Made by a program: the position numbers and the translations under genes. 64,000 nt of DNA from Providencia manganoxydans (lineage in GTDB: Bacteria > Pseudomonadota > Gammaproteobacteria > Enterobacterales > Enterobacteriaceae), in contig NZ_CP067099.1 in assembly GCF_016618195.1 (NCBI RefSeq), positions 3,038,001-3,102,000 on the forward strand. The letters are read 5' to 3'. Positions within the stretch are counted from its first letter, which is position 1, and each line of letters begins with the position of its first letter. Below are positions 19,439 through 29,908 of this stretch, one piece after another. The notes beneath the pieces were generated by a model that searched no databases, had not been told where the DNA came from, and saw only the letters and a program-made list of their open reading frames with translations.

Positions 19439-21180
19439 TTGCTAAATTGAATTTTATGCAGCTGAGCATATGCGCCATCTTCAGCTATCAAGGACTTATG
19501 GCTGCCACGCTCAATAATATGGCCATCTTGCACAACCAAGATTTCATCCGCATTTTCAATTGTTGATAAACGGTGTGCAATCACTAAAGATGTCCTGTTT
19601 TTTTGTAACTCATCCAGTGCTGCTTGGATGGCTCGTTCAGATTCTGTATCTAACGCCGAAGTTGCCTCATCCAGGATCAAGATTGGCGCATCACGCAATA
19701 GAGCACGAGCAATTGCAATACGCTGACGCTGCCCACCTGAAAGCATCACCCCATTTTCACCAATCACTGTGTCTAACCCTTTGTCGAGCTTAGCAATAAA
19801 GTCCATTGCGTAAGCCATTTCTGCTGCTTTTTCGATTTGCTCGCGGGTATAACGCCCATCGGTTGCATAAGCAATATTATTAGCGATAGTATCGTTAAAT
19901 AAGTAAACATGTTGTGAGACCAGCGCAACTTGGCTACGTAGTGACTCAAGCGTATATTCACGAATATCATGACCATCAATACGAATACTGCCTTTATCAA
20001 TATCATAAAAGCGTGTAATCAGATTCGCGATTGTCGATTTTCCTGACCCCGAGCGCCCAACCAAAGCAACGGACTTACCAGCCGGTAACGTAAATGAAAT
20101 ATCATCCAATGCAGGGTGTTCTTTCGTTGCATATGTAAAAGTGACATTTTGAAATTCAATATCCCCTTTTACTTTAGCTAGCACTTTTGTTCCTTCGTCT
20201 TTCTCTTGCTCAGAATCTAAAATAGCAAACAAAGTTTGGCATGCAGCCATACCACGTTGGAACTGGGAGTTAACGTTAGTCAAGGATTTCAATGGGCGCA
20301 TCAATGCAAACATCGATGAAAACACAACCGCAATCGTTCCTGATGTTAAGTGCTCACGAATTTCAGGGAAACTTGCAGCATAAAGAACAAAAGCTAAAGC
20401 AAAAGAAGCTATGAGTTGCACTATTGGATCAGAAATTGCCGATGCAGTCACCATTTTCATCGATTGACTACGCATGTTGTTACTGACTTTATTAAAGCGC
20501 TCAGTTTCAACTTTTTGTCCACCAAAAATCAAAACCTCTTTGTGCCCTTTTAGCATTTGTTCTGCACTAGCCGTAACACTCCCCATTCCCGTTTGCATAT
20601 TTTTACTGATCTTACGAAAACGTTTAGAAACGATACGGATAGTAATAGAGACGATTGGCGCTATCACAATTAAAATTAATGATAATTGCCAGCTATAGTA
20701 AAACATCATCGCAAATAAACCGACGATATAAGCACCTTCACGGATAATGGTAATTAATGCACCTGATGAAGATGACGCAACTTGCTCTGAATCATAAGTG
20801 ATACGAGATAATAATGTCCCTGTCGATTGCTGGTCAAAATAACTCACCGGCATGCCCATCATATGGCCAAATAACCGACGACGCATACTCATCACGACTT
20901 TACCAGATACCCATGAAACACAGTAGCTTGATACGAAACTGGATAAACCACGAACAATAACTAGGCCTAATACCGCAAGAGGTAACCATTTTAAGACGTC
21001 GTTATCTGCTTTATCAAACCCTTCATCGAGTAAAGGTTTTAATAAAGAAATCATAAACGCATCACCTGCTGCGTTGATAATTAAAGCAATTGCTGCAACT
21101 ATTAAACCCGCTTTAAAAGGCGCAATCGTAGGCCATAGTCGGCGGAACGTTTGTCGTGTCGACAAGTCATTATCAATCAT
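19435..21180 (-). CDS. msbA: Lipid A export ATP-binding/permease protein MsbA
   Basis: Homodimeric ABC flippase moving core-lipid A from the inner to the outer leaflet of the inner membrane. 581 residues, one shorter than E. coli. Seen: six transmembrane helices in the N-terminal half, then the nucleotide-binding domain with Walker [10 protein letters not shown], signature [16 protein letters not shown], Walker [13 protein letters not shown] and H-loop VIAHRLSTI. Followed by lpxK with overlap; preceded 35 bp upstream by comEC in the same direction. Confidence 0.98.
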   Translation of the reverse strand: MIDNDLSTRQTFRRLWPTIAPFKAGLIVAAIALIINAAGDAFMISLLKPLLDEGFDKADNDVLKWLPLAVLGLVIVRGLSSFVSSYCVSWVSGKVVMSMRRRLFGHMMGMPVSYFDQQSTGTLLSRITYDSEQVASSSSGALITIIREGAYIVGLFAMMFYYSWQLSLILIVIAPIVSITIRIVSKRFRKISKNMQTGMGSVTASAEQMLKGHKEVLIFGGQKVETERFNKVSNNMRSQSMKMVTASAISDPIVQLIASFALAFVLYAASFPEIREHLTSGTIAVVFSSMFALMRPLKSLTNVNSQFQRGMAACQTLFAILDSEQEKDEGTKVLAKVKGDIEFQNVTFTYATKEHPALDDISFTLPAGKSVALVGRSGSGKSTIANLITRFYDIDKGSIRIDGHDIREYTLESLRSQVALVSQHVYLFNDTIANNIAYATDGRYTREQIEKAAEMAYAMDFIAKLDKGLDTVIGENGVMLSGGQRQRIAIARALLRDAPILILDEATSALDTESERAIQAALDELQKNRTSLVIAHRLSTIENADEILVVQDGHIIERGSHKSLIAEDGAYAQLHKIQFSK

Positions 21181-21215
21181 GTTTTTATTACCAAACTTAA
21201 TGTAAGCGCACTATT

Positions 21216-23540
21216 CTACTCGGGAAATTGCGGATCACCAAACCAGAGATGATACCAGCGGGGATGTATTTCCTTTCGATAGCGTGTTAATTCAATAGTT
21301 TTCTTTCTAAACCAGATAGTTACTTGACCAGCCTCCGCTGTATTAATCCATTTTATATTATTGCTTTTGTACCGAAAATGTACTTTATCTGATGGAATTT
21401 TCCAAGGACTGTACCTCGCTGATGAGACTAACACCATGTTAGGTGAAGCCATTCTTATGAATAAAGGCGTTGAAGAAGTATTACTACCATGATGTGGTGC
21501 GAATAAAATATCTGATCGTAACTGCTGCTGATAACTCGCTGATATTGCTTGTTCGCCTTGCTTTTCTAAATCCCCTGTAAGTAAAATTTTATGGTACCCA
21601 TCACTTAGCATAATGACGCAAGAATCATCGTTATGTGATTTTTTAGATATCCGTTCTGGCCAAAGCACGGCAAAATTTAATTTTCCCCACTGCCAATGTT
21701 GGCCTTTAATACAAGGCAAACTTGCAGCTCCACTAAAACTGCTACGTAGACTCAGCCAAGGATACTGTTTTTTTAATGCACTCACACCTCCCGTATGATC
21801 AAGATGGTTATGACTGAGAATGACCCCAATAGGTATAATTTTTTTTCGTTTCAAATAAGGAATTATCTGTCTTTGCGCATTACTTCCTTCAGGCCAGCGG
21901 TTCCCTGTATCATAGAGATATGCTAACCCCTTTTGTTCTATAACCACAGCTAGCCCGTGACCAACATCAAGTAACGTTAAGCTCCATTCATTCCCTGATA
22001 TTTGCCGAGTTGTATTTTCTGTCCCTATGCATAATGCCGCCAAACAACCAAGTAACCCAATATAATACCGATATAGCCCAAGCGCGATAAATAAACCAAT
22101 CAACCAACAAAATAGAAAAATGAATAATGGAGCGAACTGCATTTCAAACCAGTAATCACTTAAGTATGCTAATGGCTTTAATCCTACTTCTATAATCTCG
22201 TCAATAATATTAAAAATAATGTGTTGAACAAATGAAAATGGTAACAAAAATAATAAGAGGATCAGAGGGATCACCAACCATGATACTATTGGAACTAACC
22301 ATAAATTCGCAAAAAAACTCATCACATTGATCCCTTGAAATAACATGATTTGGATCGGTGCAAGTAAAAGTAACAAACCCGCTTGTAGATGAATGAAAGC
22401 AATTCCCCAACGAATAGCTTTGGTATAATTTATATAAGATGATAATGGAAATAATCGAAGCCAATATAATATTGCGAAAACAGCAAAAAAAGATAACCAA
22501 AAACTATCCGATAATATCGCTAATGGGTCGGCTACAAGGATCAGTCCTATACTCCAAATCGCCCATTGCCACGGAAAATAAAAGCTATTTTGCTGTTTAA
22601 TGTAAATCCATAAAACTAAAGCAATTAACGCCCGTACCGCTGGAATGGCGAACCCTGAAACCCAAGCATAAAAATATGCGCAAGCTACCCCCGCAACAAT
22701 GGGCACGATATACTGACTAAAATATACGGGAAAGAAATAGGTGACAAACTTAACTAACCAATAGCCGAATAGATAAGATAAGCCGATATGTAAACCAGAA
22801 ATAGCAATTAAGTGGCTTAGTCCTGTAGTTTGTAATAATAATGATAGTTCCGGTGATAACATGCCCCTTTCACCAAACATTAGCGCATAAGTAACCCCTG
22901 CGTTTTTTAATAAACTAATATTATCAATGTATGAATTGATGACTTTTTGCCTAACTGAACACTCTTCATCAATAACCCGCGACGTTGATACCTTTAATGT
23001 CCCAATAATACGTTGAGATATGGAATATCGCTGTTGGTCAAAACCACCTTCATTTAAAGATGAATGCAATGGTTTTAATAAGCCATTTAATCGCCATGTT
23101 TGACCTGAACATAAATTATGCATCGATTGATTGACTTGCCACATTGCATAGATTGGTGGAAACTGAGGAACATTATTAATCTTATTGATCCTAACCTTAA
23201 GCTTTTCCTTCTCTTTTTCATATAAAGGTACACTAATCACGGTAATATCTAATTGATGTTGTGTCTTTGATAGCGCATTCATTTTTTCAATCAAAAAATT
23301 GCTATGCCAAATAGCCCATAGCAATGCCATCATAATCAAAGCAATAAATTTAATATATCTATTAACTTTGATAAAAATTAAAAAGAAAAATAATATCAAT
23401 AAAATTATTGTTGAATTACTTATTTTAGGAAGCTCATGAATAAATAAAATAGGCAATATCCCGATAAAAATAGCAATAGCAGCTTGCGTATAAGAAAGTT
23501 GCCCTCCCCACAGCCAATAAAATAATTTTTGGTTCATCAT
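21216..23540 (-). CDS. comEC: ComEC/Rec2 family DNA-uptake channel (YcaI)
   Basis: Inner membrane protein related to the channel that passes single-stranded DNA during transformation. 774 residues, family length. Seen: N-terminal hydrophobic helices, an OB-like segment, the competence domain (TGLSHLIAISGLHIGLSY), many membrane helices, and a C-terminal metallo-beta-lactamase-like domain with VILSHNHLDHTGG and LLTGDLE plus APHHGSN. All regions look intact. ATG at 23,540 and 23,537 are adjacent; the second has better spacing from AGGGG. Order comEC–msbA–lpxK is as in E. coli. Confidence 0.95.
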   Translation of the reverse strand: MMNQKLFYWLWGGQLSYTQAAIAIFIGILPILFIHELPKISNSTIILLILFFFLIFIKVNRYIKFIALIMMALLWAIWHSNFLIEKMNALSKTQHQLDITVISVPLYEKEKEKLKVRINKINNVPQFPPIYAMWQVNQSMHNLCSGQTWRLNGLLKPLHSSLNEGGFDQQRYSISQRIIGTLKVSTSRVIDEECSVRQKVINSYIDNISLLKNAGVTYALMFGERGMLSPELSLLLQTTGLSHLIAISGLHIGLSYLFGYWLVKFVTYFFPVYFSQYIVPIVAGVACAYFYAWVSGFAIPAVRALIALVLWIYIKQQNSFYFPWQWAIWSIGLILVADPLAILSDSFWLSFFAVFAILYWLRLFPLSSYINYTKAIRWGIAFIHLQAGLLLLLAPIQIMLFQGINVMSFFANLWLVPIVSWLVIPLILLLFLLPFSFVQHIIFNIIDEIIEVGLKPLAYLSDYWFEMQFAPLFIFLFCWLIGLFIALGLYRYYIGLLGCLAALCIGTENTTRQISGNEWSLTLLDVGHGLAVVIEQKGLAYLYDTGNRWPEGSNAQRQIIPYLKRKKIIPIGVILSHNHLDHTGGVSALKKQYPWLSLRSSFSGAASLPCIKGQHWQWGKLNFAVLWPERISKKSHNDDSCVIMLSDGYHKILLTGDLEKQGEQAISASYQQQLRSDILFAPHHGSNTSSTPLFIRMASPNMVLVSSARYSPWKIPSDKVHFRYKSNNIKWINTAEAGQVTIWFRKKTIELTRYRKEIHPRWYHLWFGDPQFPE

Positions 23541-23722
23541 GGCCCCCTAAGCCGCAATGCCTATTTTAAGCATAACGAAATCGAGCCTTATTTTTGTCAT
23601 CGCTATTTGCAGTGTTCGTACCTGCACGCAATAATTTATGCCTTGTTTTGCAATATTACATTCTTTTGGGTAACGCTTCGCAAATAGGGTGTTTATTGAT
23701 AATCGATAGTGAATATCACTCG
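23541..23722. other. Upstream region of comEC
   Basis: 182 bp leader with no credible gene. Small open frames here lack ribosome sites and coding character. Presumed comEC promoter region. Confidence 0.4.
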
Positions 23723-23872
23723 ATATATACTCAAAATAATTGGAGTTGCAGGTAGGCGAACAGTGAAGATAGTCGGGGGGAGTATAGATAAACGATATAA
23801 CTCGTCGAGCGTAGCGCAGTCCCTTATATCTTAACAAAAAACCGTACAACTTGAAGCATGGCGAGTATAAAT
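23723..23872 (+). repeat. ERIC element
   Basis: Starts ATATATACTCAAAATAATTG and GAGTTGCAGGTAGGCGA and ends CAACTTGAAGCATGGCGAGT. About 150 bp, slightly longer than the 127-bp consensus because of an insertion in the right arm. Confidence 0.8.
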
Positions 23873-23898
23873 ACTAATAGATAAACAATCGTTTGGTT

Positions 23899-24002
23899 GG
23901 CTGTTTGGCCGTTTGGCTGTTTGGCTGTTTGGCTGTTTGGCTGTTTGGCTGTTTGGCTGTTTGGCTGTTTGGCTGTTTGGCTGTTTGGCTGTTTGGCTGT
24001 TT
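23899..24002 (+). repeat. Tandem octanucleotide repeat (GGCTGTTT)x13
   Basis: Thirteen head-to-tail 8-bp units; only the second differs (GGCCGTTT). Preceded by an imperfect GTTTGGTT unit. Non-coding, between the comEC leader and the ihfB terminator. The period is not a multiple of 3, which is why all frames stay open across it. Confidence 0.95.
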
Positions 24003-24011
24003 GAGGCTAAA

Positions 24012-24049
24012 AGAAAAAACGGTGCTGTAAAATACAAGCACCGTTTTGA
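24012..24049 (-). terminator. Terminator of ihfB
   Basis: Minus strand: AAAACGGTGCTTG, loop, CAGCACCGTTTTTTCTTTT. Strong stem and T run. 26 bp past the ihfB stop. Confidence 0.9.
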
Positions 24050-24074
24050 ACTAATAATTAAGATTTATAGTCAA

Positions 24075-24362
24075 TTATTGACCATAAATATTTACACGGT
24101 CACGTAATTCCTTACCTGGTTTAAAGTGAGGAACGTATTTACCTTCCAGCTCCACTTTGTCTCCAGTTTTTGGGTTACGCCCAACACGCGGAGCACGGTA
24201 GTGAAGAGAAAAACTGCCGAATCCGCGGACTTCTATACGTTCACCACCAGCCAGTGTGTCAGCCATATGCTCAAGGATTTCTTTAACAGCTTCCTCAACC
24301 GTTTTAGCTGACAAATGAGATTGCTGGCTAGCCAGTCTTTCAATTAACTCAGACTTGGTCAT
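24075..24362 (-). CDS. ihfB: Integration host factor subunit beta IhfB
   Basis: Beta subunit of the IHF heterodimer, which bends DNA at WATCAR-N4-TTR type sites in transcription, replication and phage integration. 95 residues. Seen: HU/IHF fold with [11 protein letters not shown] at the N-terminus, [20 protein letters not shown] and PKTG in the DNA-grasping arm, and [12 protein letters not shown]. Follows rpsA by 55 bp in the same direction, as in E. coli. Confidence 0.98.
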   Translation of the reverse strand: MTKSELIERLASQQSHLSAKTVEEAVKEILEHMADTLAGGERIEVRGFGSFSLHYRAPRVGRNPKTGDKVELEGKYVPHFKPGKELRDRVNIYGQ

Positions 24363-24417
24363 AGTACCTCCCTAAACTACCGCTACGAAGGGGTAACCCC
24401 CGTTACCCCCACCTTAA

Positions 24418-26091
24418 TTATTCGCCTTTAGCTGCTTTGAATGCTTCAGCCATTGCGTTGTTACCGAAGCTAGTATCTTCTTGTTTGTTCACAGTAGCGA
24501 TAGCGTCTTTTTCATCAGCTTCGTCTTTTGCACGAACAGACAGGTTGATTACACGGTTTTTACGGTCAACACCAGTGTATTTAGCTTCAACATCATCACC
24601 AACGTTCAGAACCAGAGTTGCATCTTCAACGCGGTCGCGTGAAGCTTCTGATGCACGCAGGTAACCTTCAACGCCCAGAGTCAGCTCAACAGTTGCACCT
24701 TTAGCATCAACTGCGATAACTTTACCAGTTACGATTGCGCCTTTCTTAGTTGCAGCTAAGTAGTTGTTGAATGGATCTTCAGCCAACTGCTTAACACCTA
24801 GAGAAATACGCTCACGCTCTGCGTCGACTTGCAGAACAACAGCTGCGATTTCGTCACCTTTTTTGTATTCACGAACTGCTTCTTCGCCTGCAACGTTCCA
24901 GGAGATGTCAGACAGGTGAACAAGGCCATCGATACCGCCTTCCAGTCCGATGAAGATACCGAAGTCAGTGATTGACTTGATTTTACCTTCAACGCGGTCG
25001 CCTTTGTTGTGAGTTTCTGCAAATTGCTGCCATGGGTTAGATTTGCATTGTTTCAGGCCCAGTGAGATACGACGACGTTCTTCATCGATATCCAGAACCA
25101 TAACTTCAACAACATCACCAACGTTAACAACTTTAGATGGGTGGATGTTCTTGTTAGTCCAATCCATTTCTGAAACGTGAACCAGACCTTCAACGCCTTC
25201 TTCGATTTCTACGAAGCAGCCGTAATCAGTCAGATTAGTAACGCGACCAGTCAGTTTAGTACCTTCTGGGTAACGTTTAGCGATTGCGACCCAAGGATCT
25301 TCGCCCAGTTGTTTCAGACCCAGAGAAACACGAGTGCGCTCACGGTCGAATTTCAGAACTTTAACTGTGATTTCATCACCAACATTGACGATTTCGCTTG
25401 GGTGTTTAACACGTTTCCAAGCCATATCAGTGATGTGCAGCAGGCCATCAACACCGCCGAGATCAACGAATGCACCGTAGTCAGTAAGGTTCTTAACGAT
25501 ACCTTTAACTTCCATGCCTTCTTGCAGATTTTCGAGCAGTTGATCACGTTCTGCGCTGCTTTCAGATTCAATTACAGCACGACGAGAAACAACAACGTTG
25601 TTGCGCTTCTGATCTAGCTTAATTACTTTGAACTCTAGCTCTTTGCCTTCCAAGTGAGTAGTGTCACGAACTGGACGAACATCTACTAATGAACCTGGTA
25701 GGAATGCACGAATACCATTCAGTTCTACAGTGAAACCACCTTTAACTTTACCGTTAATAACACCAGTAACAGTTTCAGCTTCTTCGTAAGCTTTTTCAAG
25801 CATCAGCCATGCTTCATGGCGTTTCGCTTTCTCACGAGAAAGAATAGTTTCACCGAAACCATCTTCAACTGCATCCAGCGCTACATCGATTTCATCGCCA
25901 ACTTGGATTTCAAGCTCACCCTGAGCATTTTTGAATTGTTCTACTGGGATTGCAGATTCAGATTTCAGACCTGCGTCAACCAGGACAACGTCTTTATCGA
26001 TGGCAACAACAGTACCACGGACGATAGAACCAGGACGAGTTTCAATATTCTGCAGGGATTCTTCAAAGAGTTGAGCAAAAGATTCTGTCAT
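24418..26091 (-). CDS. rpsA: 30S ribosomal protein S1
   Basis: Ribosomal protein that recruits structured or weak-SD mRNAs to the 30S subunit. I take ATG 26,091 ([13 protein letters not shown]), giving 557 residues as in E. coli; an in-frame start 5 codons earlier is less likely. Six S1 OB-fold repeats follow one another, each with a recognisable [18 protein letters not shown] core. Codon use is that of a highly expressed gene. The 26,092–26,268 leader probably carries the S1 autoregulatory structure, though I cannot fold it here. Confidence 0.98.
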   Translation of the reverse strand: MTESFAQLFEESLQNIETRPGSIVRGTVVAIDKDVVLVDAGLKSESAIPVEQFKNAQGELEIQVGDEIDVALDAVEDGFGETILSREKAKRHEAWLMLEKAYEEAETVTGVINGKVKGGFTVELNGIRAFLPGSLVDVRPVRDTTHLEGKELEFKVIKLDQKRNNVVVSRRAVIESESSAERDQLLENLQEGMEVKGIVKNLTDYGAFVDLGGVDGLLHITDMAWKRVKHPSEIVNVGDEITVKVLKFDRERTRVSLGLKQLGEDPWVAIAKRYPEGTKLTGRVTNLTDYGCFVEIEEGVEGLVHVSEMDWTNKNIHPSKVVNVGDVVEVMVLDIDEERRRISLGLKQCKSNPWQQFAETHNKGDRVEGKIKSITDFGIFIGLEGGIDGLVHLSDISWNVAGEEAVREYKKGDEIAAVVLQVDAERERISLGVKQLAEDPFNNYLAATKKGAIVTGKVIAVDAKGATVELTLGVEGYLRASEASRDRVEDATLVLNVGDDVEAKYTGVDRKNRVINLSVRAKDEADEKDAIATVNKQEDTSFGNNAMAEAFKAAKGE

Positions 26092-26268
26092 ATTAATGAT
26101 CTTCAAGAGTTTTTAATTAACGTCCACTCAGCATCCGGCCAAATGGGGTTGTTTCACATACCCCACAACTTTCCATGTCGTAAGGTTGCTACTATGCCGA
26201 ATATAGAAAATCGGTATAGTATTAAGTGCGTATACTATCTACATTATAAGCTAAAATACAGCCAATTA

Positions 26269-26952
26269 TTAAGATAATTGTAGAATTTTTTTCGCATAGG
26301 CTTGTGCTTTTTCAATGACTTCCTCAATAGACATACTTGTGGAATCCAGTATTAAAGCATCCTTTGCGGCAATTAACGGCGCAACCGTACGGTTACGATC
26401 ACGATAATCGCGTTCTTGTATTTCGGTTAAAAGTCGCTCAAAGTTAACATCAAACCCCTTTTCCTGCAACTGCTTCATACGTCGATGAGCACGCTCCTCC
26501 GCGGAGGCATCAAGGAAAATTTTCACTGGGGCGTCAGGGAAAACTACCGTTCCCATGTCACGACCATCCGCAATCAAACCTGGCATAGCTCTAAAAGCAC
26601 GCTGACGACGCAGTAAAGCCTCTCTTACACGAGGAAAAGCTGCGATTTGTGACGCTGTTTTCCCCACATCTTCGGTGCGAATTTGATTTGAAACATCTTC
26701 GCCTTCCAAAATGACTTTTAACTGATTATCTTCCGGTACAAAACGAACATCTAAATTTGCCGCAAGAGGCACCAATGCATCTTCTGATTGAATATCCACA
26801 TGGTGATGCAATGCAGCTAAAGCAAGTACACGATAAATCGCACCAGAATCTAAAAGTTGCCATCCAAATTCGTTTGCCAACGCTTGGCATAACGTACCTT
26901 TACCAGCTCCGCTAGGTCCATCAACGGTTATTACAGGGGCAATCGCCACCAT
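26269..26952 (-). CDS. cmk: Cytidylate kinase Cmk
   Basis: Phosphorylates CMP and dCMP to the diphosphates. Start taken at ATG 26,952 ([19 protein letters not shown]), preceded by AAAAGGAGACC; this gives 227 residues, same as E. coli. Seen: P-loop [36 protein letters not shown] and the lid [13 protein letters not shown]. Upstream of rpsA as in E. coli. E. coli ycaL, which sits between aroA and cmk, is absent. Confidence 0.97.
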   Translation of the reverse strand: MVAIAPVITVDGPSGAGKGTLCQALANEFGWQLLDSGAIYRVLALAALHHHVDIQSEDALVPLAANLDVRFVPEDNQLKVILEGEDVSNQIRTEDVGKTASQIAAFPRVREALLRRQRAFRAMPGLIADGRDMGTVVFPDAPVKIFLDASAEERAHRRMKQLQEKGFDVNFERLLTEIQERDYRDRNRTVAPLIAAKDALILDSTSMSIEEVIEKAQAYAKKILQLS

Positions 26953-27102
26953 AAAAGGTCTCCTTTTCTGCAAGTCAATCTTTCACCTGCAATTAAAATC
27001 AGTGGCGACATTATACCTACTCATCAGTTTTGTGAAATAAGCAGGTTCTGATGAATGAGATAAAAATTGTCATTTACACGTGCGATTAAGAGATAAGAGA
27101 AG

Positions 27103-27141
27103 AAACTGACTGGAATAAAGAACTTTTATTTCAGTCAGTCA
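27103..27141 (-). terminator. Terminator of the serC–aroA operon
   Basis: Minus strand dyad GACTGACTGAAATAAAAG / CTTTATTCCAGTCAGT followed by TTCTTCTCTT. Imperfect stem but well placed 6 bp past the aroA stop. Confidence 0.65.
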
Positions 27142-27146
27142 AATGA

Positions 27147-28427
27147 TTAAAATTTACTCAAACGCGCTAATTGTTGAAAATAATCAGGGAATGTTTTCGC
27201 TGTACAGCTTGGGTCTAAGATAGTCACAGGGGTATCGGATAGTGCGACCAATGAAAAACACATAGCAATTCGATGATCATTATAGGTTTCAATCTCTGCA
27301 TGCTGAAGCTTTGTGGGAGGAACAATACGGATAAAATCATGCCCTTCTTCAACTTCAGCCCCAACTTTACGCAACTCTGTCGCCATCGCGTATAGACGAT
27401 CTGTTTCTTTCACCCGCCAATTATAAATATTGCGGATCACCGTTTCGCCTTTGGCAAACAGAGCGACCGTGCCTATCGTCATTGCAGCATCGGGGATTGC
27501 ATTCATATCCATATCAATCCCAGTTAAAGTCCCTCGTTCACATTCAACAAATTCATCACCCCAACGAATGGTTGCTCCCATCTTTTCTAAGACATTGGCA
27601 AATTTTGTATCACCTTGAAGGCTATTTCTACCGATACCCGTTACTCGAACAGTACCGCCTTTGATTGCTGCCGCGGCCAGAAAATAAGAAGCGGATGATG
27701 CATCACCTTCAACTAAATATTCACCTGGTGATTGATATTGTTGTTGACCTTTAATAGTAAACTTTTGATATTGATGATTTTCAACATTCACACCAAAGGT
27801 TGCCATCAAGGCTAAAGTAATATCAATATAAGGTTTCGAAACTAAATCACCTGTAATAGTAATTAGCGTATCTTTTTCAGCTAATGGCGCTGCCATTAAA
27901 AGCGCGGTTAAAAACTGACTAGAAACTGAACCATCAACTGAAATTGTGCCACCTGAAAAGCCCCCACGTAAACGAATGGGTGGATAATTTTCCTGTTCTA
28001 AATACTCAATAACAGCGCCGCCTTCACGTAATGCGTCAACCAAGTGCCCTATTGGGCGCTCTTTCATGCGTGGCTCGCCAGTCAGTACAATGTTGTTTTC
28101 TGCTAGTGACAACGCCGCTGTCAGGGGACGCATTGCTGTCCCTGCGTTGCCTAAAAAAATTTCCAGCTCATTTGGGTAACTTAAACGCCCACCAATACCT
28201 TCCACAAGACAACGTGTTTTATCTTCAGAGAGTTGGTATTTTACACCTAACGCGCTTAATGCATTCAGCATATGGCGAATATCATCACTGTCTAATAAGT
28301 TAGTCAGCACCGTTGTGCCATTTGCCATTGCAGCTAATAAAAGAGCTCGGTTCGATACACTTTTTGACCCTGGCAGGTTGATCGTTCCGTTAATTGAAGA
28401 GATAGGTTGTAATGTCAGGGATTGCAT
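27147..28427 (-). CDS. aroA: 3-phosphoshikimate 1-carboxyvinyltransferase (EPSP synthase) AroA
   Basis: Transfers enolpyruvyl from PEP to shikimate 3-phosphate in aromatic amino acid synthesis. 426 residues. Seen: [16 protein letters not shown], the glyphosate-contact motif [10 protein letters not shown], and [14 protein letters not shown]. Class I (glyphosate-sensitive type) by these motifs. Downstream of serC, as in E. coli, where serC–aroA form one operon; here about 106 bp with a hairpin lies between them. Confidence 0.97.
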   Translation of the reverse strand: MQSLTLQPISSINGTINLPGSKSVSNRALLLAAMANGTTVLTNLLDSDDIRHMLNALSALGVKYQLSEDKTRCLVEGIGGRLSYPNELEIFLGNAGTAMRPLTAALSLAENNIVLTGEPRMKERPIGHLVDALREGGAVIEYLEQENYPPIRLRGGFSGGTISVDGSVSSQFLTALLMAAPLAEKDTLITITGDLVSKPYIDITLALMATFGVNVENHQYQKFTIKGQQQYQSPGEYLVEGDASSASYFLAAAAIKGGTVRVTGIGRNSLQGDTKFANVLEKMGATIRWGDEFVECERGTLTGIDMDMNAIPDAAMTIGTVALFAKGETVIRNIYNWRVKETDRLYAMATELRKVGAEVEEGHDFIRIVPPTKLQHAEIETYNDHRIAMCFSLVALSDTPVTILDPSCTAKTFPDYFQQLARLSKF

Positions 28428-28491
28428 AACGAGCAGATTCTCCAGTACTTTTTGCTAAATTAATTATTATCGTTTTGTATCAAAATAGAGT

Positions 28492-28527
28492 CCCCACCCC
28501 AATATGCTTAATTATATTGGAGTGGGA
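28492..28527 (-). terminator. Intercistronic hairpin between serC and aroA
   Basis: Minus strand CCCACTCCAATAT, 8-base loop, ATATTGGGGTGGG: long stem with one mismatch, no T run after it. Looks like an attenuating or mRNA-stabilising hairpin rather than a full terminator. Confidence 0.5.
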
Positions 28528-28533
28528 AGATAA

Positions 28534-29622
28534 TTACGCGTGGCGACGTTCGAAATCAGCCATAAAATCAACTAAAGCCTGAACACCAGCTAATGGCATT
28601 GCGTTGTAAATAGAAGCACGCATTCCACCGGATACACGGTGACCTTTCAGTGATAATAATCCTTGAGCTTTAGCCTCTGTCAGGAATTGCTCATCCAAAG
28701 CTGGATTTTGCATTTGGAATGGGACGTTCATCCAAGAGCGATTTTCAACGGCAACACGGTTAATATAGAACTCGCTATCATCAATTGCGTTGTACAATAG
28801 CTGAGATTTTTCATAGTTACGTTTTGCCATTTCTTGCAAGCCACCTTGTTCTTTCAACCACTTGAAAACCATGCCTGATAAGTACCAAGCAAATGTTGGT
28901 GGTGTATTGAACATAGAATCATATTTGGCAAGAACGGTGTAATCAAATACGGATGGGGTTTGAGTTGAGGCTTTACCTAGTAAATCTTCACGAATGATCA
29001 CAATCGTTAAACCCGCAGGGCCAATATTCTTTTGAGCTCCCGCATAAACAACACCATAACGGCTAATATCGATAGGTTTAGATAAAATGGCCGATGAGTA
29101 GTCTGCAATAACAATTTTATCTTTCGGGAAGTCAGGTTCTTCGTGTATTGCTAAGCCGTCGATGGTTTCATTTGGGCAATAATGAATATAAGCAGCATCA
29201 TCACTTAACTGCCACTCACTCATTGGCTTTATACCAACAACCCCGTCTTTTTCTTGTTTAACTTGAATTATGTTCGGAGTGCAGTATTTTTGCGCTTCTT
29301 CTGCTGCTGATTCCGCCCAATAACCACCTACAATGTAGTCAGCTGTTGTTTTACTACCCAAGAGGTTCATAGGCATCGCCGCAAAGTGACCGCGAGCACC
29401 ACCATGACAAAATAATACTTTATAATTTTGGGGAATATTTAGCAGATCACGTAAGTTTTGTTCTGCTTCTTCGGCAACAGCAATGAAGTCTTTTCCGCGA
29501 TGACTCACTTCCATGACAGAAACACCAAGGCCTTTCCAATTACAAAACTCTTGTTCCGCGCGACGCATGACTTCTACGGGTAACATTGCAGGACCCGCAC
29601 TGAAATTATAAACCTGACTCAT
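28534..29622 (-). CDS. serC: Phosphoserine aminotransferase SerC
   Basis: PLP enzyme for the second step of serine synthesis and for pyridoxal phosphate synthesis. Start taken at ATG 29,622 ([15 protein letters not shown]), giving 362 residues, equal to E. coli; the frame is open three codons further upstream. Seen: [18 protein letters not shown], and the PLP lysine in [12 protein letters not shown]. Upstream gene of the serC–aroA operon. Confidence 0.97.
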   Translation of the reverse strand: MSQVYNFSAGPAMLPVEVMRRAEQEFCNWKGLGVSVMEVSHRGKDFIAVAEEAEQNLRDLLNIPQNYKVLFCHGGARGHFAAMPMNLLGSKTTADYIVGGYWAESAAEEAQKYCTPNIIQVKQEKDGVVGIKPMSEWQLSDDAAYIHYCPNETIDGLAIHEEPDFPKDKIVIADYSSAILSKPIDISRYGVVYAGAQKNIGPAGLTIVIIREDLLGKASTQTPSVFDYTVLAKYDSMFNTPPTFAWYLSGMVFKWLKEQGGLQEMAKRNYEKSQLLYNAIDDSEFYINRVAVENRSWMNVPFQMQNPALDEQFLTEAKAQGLLSLKGHRVSGGMRASIYNAMPLAGVQALVDFMADFERRHA

Positions 29623-29834
29623 TGACCTCACCCTATCTTTAATTTCAATAAACGTTTATTAAATTAGCTCAGTACTATGGTTGTACCATCCCCCGCCGCG
29701 CGCTGCAACGGTTATTGTCGAGAAGAATCGAAATACCAGACAGGTAATTTTTTAATAGAAAAGCAAGGAATTTTGTTAATTCGGCCACAACAAATACCAC
29801 CGTAATATTATGCAGAGATTGAGGGGCTAAAAAA
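29623..29834. other. serC promoter region
   Basis: About 210 bp between the pgm terminator and serC. It contains a GC-rich patch (CCCCGCCGCGCGCTGCAACG at 29,690) unlike the AT-rich surroundings. No gene seen. Confidence 0.4.
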
Positions 29835-29835
29835 A

Positions 29836-29880
29836 ATAAAATCCCGATTTTGGCTCTATTACCAACATCGGGATTTAAAA
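29836..29880 (-). terminator. Terminator of pgm
   Basis: Minus strand AAATCCCGATGTTGG, loop, CCAAAATCGGGATTTTATTTT. Strong stem with T-rich tail, 29 bp past the pgm stop. Confidence 0.85.
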
Positions 29881-29908
29881 CGCTTTTTATCGATAAACAA
29901 GACGAAAA

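Noticed and set aside
22210..22500. 96-codon frame within comEC on the same strand
   Set aside because: Shadow of the AT-rich comEC gene in another frame; comEC itself is continuous.
23899..24002. CRISPR array
   Set aside because: Units are 8 bp with no spacers. The 42-bp autotransporter repeats also have no spacers and are coding.
23831..24107. Open frames on both strands across the octamer repeat
   Set aside because: An 8-bp repeat without stops stays open in every frame. The sequence LFGCLAVW is only a translation of the repeat.
25177..25617. 146-codon frame opposite rpsA
   Set aside because: Mirror of the highly biased rpsA codons; no start signals.
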